Positions 62,929 to 64,000 of a DNA stretch of 64,000 nt are shown piece by piece. This stretch comes from UBA1757 sp963617485 (GTDB taxonomy: Bacteria > Bacteroidota > Bacteroidia > Bacteroidales > UBA1402). The DNA is taken from the NCBI GenBank assembly GCA_963617485.1, contig CAVEPA010000007.1:62001-126000 (forward strand), read 5' to 3'. How positions within the stretch are numbered: the first letter of the stretch is position 1; every line of letters starts with the position of its first letter. The notes under the pieces were generated by a model. The model made no database searches, had not been told where the DNA came from, and saw nothing but the letters and a program-made list of their open reading frames with translations. The position numbers were made by a program, and so were the translations under genes.

Positions 62929-63513
62929 ATGGAATTTATCAAATGCAAGATAGAGGGCTTGTATATTTTGCAGCCCAAGATTTTCGGCGATGACCGTGGC
63001 TATTTCTACGAGAGTTTTCAGGCCAAGGATTTCGCTGCACATATACAGCCTGCCGCCCCTTTTGTGCAGGACAACCAGTCGTTCAGCAGCTATGGCGTGT
63101 TGCGCGGCCTGCATTTTCAGCGTCCGCCATATGCCCAGTCTAAGCTGGTGCGCGTGATACAGGGTAGGGTGCTCGATGTTGCCGTGGATATCCGCAAGGG
63201 CAGTCCCACCTACGGCCAGTACGAAGCGGTGGAGCTCTCGGGCGATAATCACCGGCAGTTCTACATTCCTAGAGGTTTTGCCCATGGCTTTCTGGTACTC
63301 TCCGAGCAGGCGCTCTTCCAGTACAAATGCGACCAGTATTATAACCCGGCCAGCGAAGGTGCTTTGGCTTGGAACGACCCCGATATCAACATTGCCTGGC
63401 CCATTCATCCGGCCGATGTCAAATTGTCGGAAAAAGACAAGCATCATCCTAATCTGAAAGATTTCGACAGTCCTTTTGCGTACGGACCGGGGCTGTATCC
63501 CGAAGTTAGATAA
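62929..63513 (+). CDS. rmlC: dTDP-4-dehydrorhamnose 3,5-epimerase
   Basis: Cupin-fold epimerase, third step of dTDP-rhamnose synthesis. 194 residues. FGDDRGYFYESFQAKDF, VQDNQSFSSYGVLRGLHFQR with the catalytic histidine, KLVRVIQGRVLDVAVDIRKG with the lysine/aspartate pair, and YIPRGFAHGFLVLSEQA are all canonical. Confidence 0.96.
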   Translation: MEFIKCKIEGLYILQPKIFGDDRGYFYESFQAKDFAAHIQPAAPFVQDNQSFSSYGVLRGLHFQRPPYAQSKLVRVIQGRVLDVAVDIRKGSPTYGQYEAVELSGDNHRQFYIPRGFAHGFLVLSEQALFQYKCDQYYNPASEGALAWNDPDINIAWPIHPADVKLSEKDKHHPNLKDFDSPFAYGPGLYPEVR

Positions 63514-63528
63514 ATCGACTTGATTGAT

Positions 63529-64000
63529 ATGAACATCCTTGTAACCGGAGCCAATGGACAACTTGGCAACGAAATGCGACTGATTGCAAAGACATCGACA
63601 GACAAGTACATCTTTACCGATGTCAATCAGGTGGAAGGTCTGGAAACAACTTATTTAGATATCACCGACCTGGATGCTATACGCAGGATGGTATCTGAGA
63701 ATAGCGTTGATGTTATCGTGAACTGTGCGGCCTGGACCAATGTGGACGGTGCAGAGGCTCCAGAGAAATACGAACTCGTTGAGAAACTGAACGCTATCGC
63801 CCCAGAGAATCTTGCCACAGCCATGAAGGAAGTGGGCGGCCTGCTGGTGCACATCTCCACCGACTATGTCTTTGGCAAGGAAGCCTACAACTTGCCTTGT
63901 CGCGAAGACCAGCAGGGAACGCCAACGGGCGTCTACGGGCTTACCAAGCTGCACGGAGAAGAGCGCATCAAGGCCAGCGGTTGCGACTATGTGATTATCC
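63529..64000 (+). CDS. rmlD: dTDP-4-dehydrorhamnose reductase (3' end outside window)
   Basis: Last step of dTDP-L-rhamnose synthesis. From the ATG at 63529 I read MNILVTGANGQLGNEMRLIA (Rossmann GxxGxxG), VIVNCAAWTNVDGAE, LVHISTDYVFGKE and the catalytic YGLTKLHGEE (YxxxK). The frame is open to base 64000, giving about 157 residues of roughly 290. rmlB is not in the window and may lie just beyond. Confidence 0.94.
   Translation, partial: MNILVTGANGQLGNEMRLIAKTSTDKYIFTDVNQVEGLETTYLDITDLDAIRRMVSENSVDVIVNCAAWTNVDGAEAPEKYELVEKLNAIAPENLATAMKEVGGLLVHISTDYVFGKEAYNLPCREDQQGTPTGVYGLTKLHGEERIKASGCDYVII

Overview
The window comes from a member of the Bacteroidales (phylum Bacteroidota). The evidence is promoters of the form TTTG-N19-20-TAnnTTTG with no clear Shine-Dalgarno signals, FimA/Mfa-type fimbrillin lipoproteins, DUF3575, DUF5119, DUF4922 and DUF1015 genes, and Bacteroidales gene neighbourhoods such as serC-serA-DUF1015 and yicC-nadD. 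Genus cannot be fixed from the window. I saw no insertion sequence, phage, CRISPR or rRNA, and no SusC/SusD pair.

Layout. Positions 1-1781 hold a minus-strand START-like protein and a truncated LptF/LptG permease. A tRNA-Met with its own promoter and terminator follows (1967-2159), then aspC and a convergent lepA. Positions 5277-12143 form a tight four-gene operon: a TPR protein, a secreted unknown, aldose 1-epimerase and a secreted family-1 pectate lyase. An orphan HTH regulator (12479) with its own promoter precedes the main accessory locus.

Positions 13120-39695 look like one fimbrial transcription unit of about 26 kb with one good promoter and one strong terminator. It encodes a DUF3575 outer-membrane protein, a DUF5119 lipoprotein, five fimbrillin-family lipoproteins, and two giant secreted proteins (3753 and 2159 aa). 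The giants are built from about forty and about eighteen VYGGG-type repeats, plus GLUG-like motifs, an Ig-like Big_2 domain and a second, unrelated repeat type. The co-location of type V pilin genes with giant predicted beta-helix proteins is the best candidate for an undescribed system: a pilus with very large surface adhesins or a coat.

Positions 39713-43596 carry a GH95 enzyme translationally coupled to an AmpG-like MFS transporter. Positions 43665-53120 are a long minus-strand gene run: cupin regulator, acyl-CoA synthetase, YicC, NadD, an acyltransferase, a nitrilase, a HAD phosphatase, a glycosyltransferase, a HIT-like DUF4922 protein and a SpoIID protein without a signal peptide. Divergent from it are an AlaX-like editing protein and MntP. 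Then come GH105 and RarA on the minus strand, serC-serA-DUF1015, the IMPACT protein, smpB, and a sugar-nucleotide run (NTP transferase, rmlA, rmlC, partial rmlD) that leaves the window.

A cross-cutting feature is a set of GC-rich, perfect or nearly perfect palindromes. Some act as terminators between genes, but several lie in frame inside coding sequences (in a fimbrillin, the MFS transporter, the SpoIID gene twice, and the nitrilase).
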